From an uncultured Verrucomicrobiota bacterium (GTDB taxonomy: Bacteria > Verrucomicrobiota > Kiritimatiellia > RFP12 > UBA1067), in NCBI GenBank assembly GCA_946615275.1, contig CAMOHV010000104.1:1-5672 (forward strand): a stretch of DNA of 5,672 nt, given 5' to 3'. The notes under the pieces were generated by a model that worked only from the letters and a program-made list of their open reading frames with translations, made no database searches and was not told the DNA's origin. Below are positions 5,105 through 5,672 of the stretch, one piece after another (the first letter of the stretch is position 1; each line of letters opens with the position of its first letter). Position numbers and translations under genes: made by a program.

Positions 5105-5672
5105 ATGCGTTTCGTCGCGCTTGACTTCGAGACCACCGGCGTACTCCCCGGCCATCCCAACGAGCCGTGGCAGCTCGGAATCGTGTCGTTGGAGCTGGAG
5201 GGGGGCGCCTTGCCGGAGACCGCGCGGGAGTGGTACTTCAACATCCCTCCGGACCGCCCGTTCTCGCCGCGCGCCCCAGGGCGCTGGGCCGAGATGCGCG
5301 GTGTCCTGGCCGCATCGCCGCCGTTCGTGGAGGCGTGGCCGGAGATCGCGGACGCCCTCGCCGGCGCGCCGCTCGTCGCGCACAACGCCGCCACCGAGCG
5401 TACGATCCTCGAGAAGCGCGCGCCGCTCGCGCGCTTCGGCCCGTGGGTGGACACCCTGCGCCTCGTGCGCAAGTACTGGCCGATACTCAAGTCCTACGCC
5501 CTGGGCGATCTCGTCGTCCTCTTCGGGCTGAAGCCCCAGGTCGACGCCCTCTGCCCGGGCCGAGCGTGGCACGACGCCCTCTACGACGCTTGCGCCGGCG
5601 CGGTCCTGCTCGTCCATGTCGCGCGAATACTCAAGTTCGACGCCCCCCAGCTGCTCGCCGAATTCGGCGCCG
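5105..5672 (+). CDS. DEDDh-type 3'-5' exonuclease (DnaQ-like), runs off the right edge
   Basis: The first 189 residues are visible, with no stop before the window ends. The fold matches the DnaQ-like family, two-metal-ion 3'-5' exonucleases that include the proofreading subunit of DNA polymerase III and RNase T. Motif I is F-V-A-L-D7-F-E9-T-T-G, motif II is L-V-A-H-N-A-A-T-E98-R-T-I-L, and motif III is W-H156-D-A-L-Y-D161-A, which gives the His and Asp of the DEDDh class. Motif II normally reads HNxxFD; here the acidic residue is Glu and the aromatic is Thr. ATG 5105 is 5 nt after the GH16 stop; GTG 5102 is an alternative. No clear Shine-Dalgarno is visible, so translation may depend on coupling to the hydrolase gene. 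Lone DnaQ-like proteins often act in DNA repair or RNA trimming; no polymerase domain is visible in this part. Confidence 0.85.
   Translation, partial: MRFVALDFETTGVLPGHPNEPWQLGIVSLELEGGALPETAREWYFNIPPDRPFSPRAPGRWAEMRGVLAASPPFVEAWPEIADALAGAPLVAHNAATERTILEKRAPLARFGPWVDTLRLVRKYWPILKSYALGDLVVLFGLKPQVDALCPGRAWHDALYDACAGAVLLVHVARILKFDAPQLLAEFGA

Noticed and set aside
5093..5617. Minus-strand open frame opposite the exonuclease gene
   Set aside because: It lacks motifs, and the plus strand has the DEDDh motifs in a frame open to the window edge.
1..5672. tRNA, rRNA, CRISPR array, insertion sequence or attachment site
   Set aside because: Reading through found no cloverleaf, spaced repeats, transposase motif or paired terminal repeats; the longest gap without a gene is only 133 nt.

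Overview
The window is about two-thirds G+C, with strongly G/C-biased third codon positions in every gene and short, AT-richer intergenic gaps. Two secreted glycoside-hydrolase-type enzymes, a small orphan membrane protein and dense packing suggest an uncultured member of the Planctomycetes-Verrucomicrobia-Chlamydiae group, perhaps a gut or rumen Kiritimatiellae-like lineage. That placement is an inference from gene style and is not proven here.

Left block (1-1822, all +): a tightly packed run of the last 18 codons of an unidentified gene, two different tandem acyl-carrier-protein-like genes (71-292 and 295-522), a small DUF721/DciA-like protein (516-935, GTG start with a perfect Shine-Dalgarno) and a compact lysine 2,3-aminomutase-like radical SAM enzyme (932-1822). 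Junctions are 2-nt gaps or 4-7-nt overlaps, so this looks like one translationally coupled transcript. The aminomutase keeps the iron-sulfur cysteines, the PLP lysine and all three lysine-binding residues of the clostridial enzyme in exact register, so a lysine-like substrate is likely. How it relates to the carrier proteins is the main open question.

Middle (1823-4036): a heptanucleotide tandem repeat closes the aminomutase gene. It is followed by a secreted 567-residue TIM-barrel glycoside-hydrolase-like protein whose barrel is interrupted by a CBM4/9-like beta-sandwich. Its 3' end overlaps by 47 nt the 3' end of a convergent minus-strand gene for a small two-helix membrane protein. The minus-strand gene has a well-formed promoter placed so that its transcript should begin at or next to the start codon.

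Right block (4037-5672): a 133-bp divergent intergenic region holds two extended -10 promoters facing opposite ways. It is followed by a secreted family 16 glycoside hydrolase with an intact catalytic motif, and 5 nt later by a DEDDh-type 3'-5' exonuclease that runs off the window. The two hydrolases point to polysaccharide or glycan breakdown outside the cytoplasm; the exonuclease is a housekeeping-type neighbour with no evident metabolic link.
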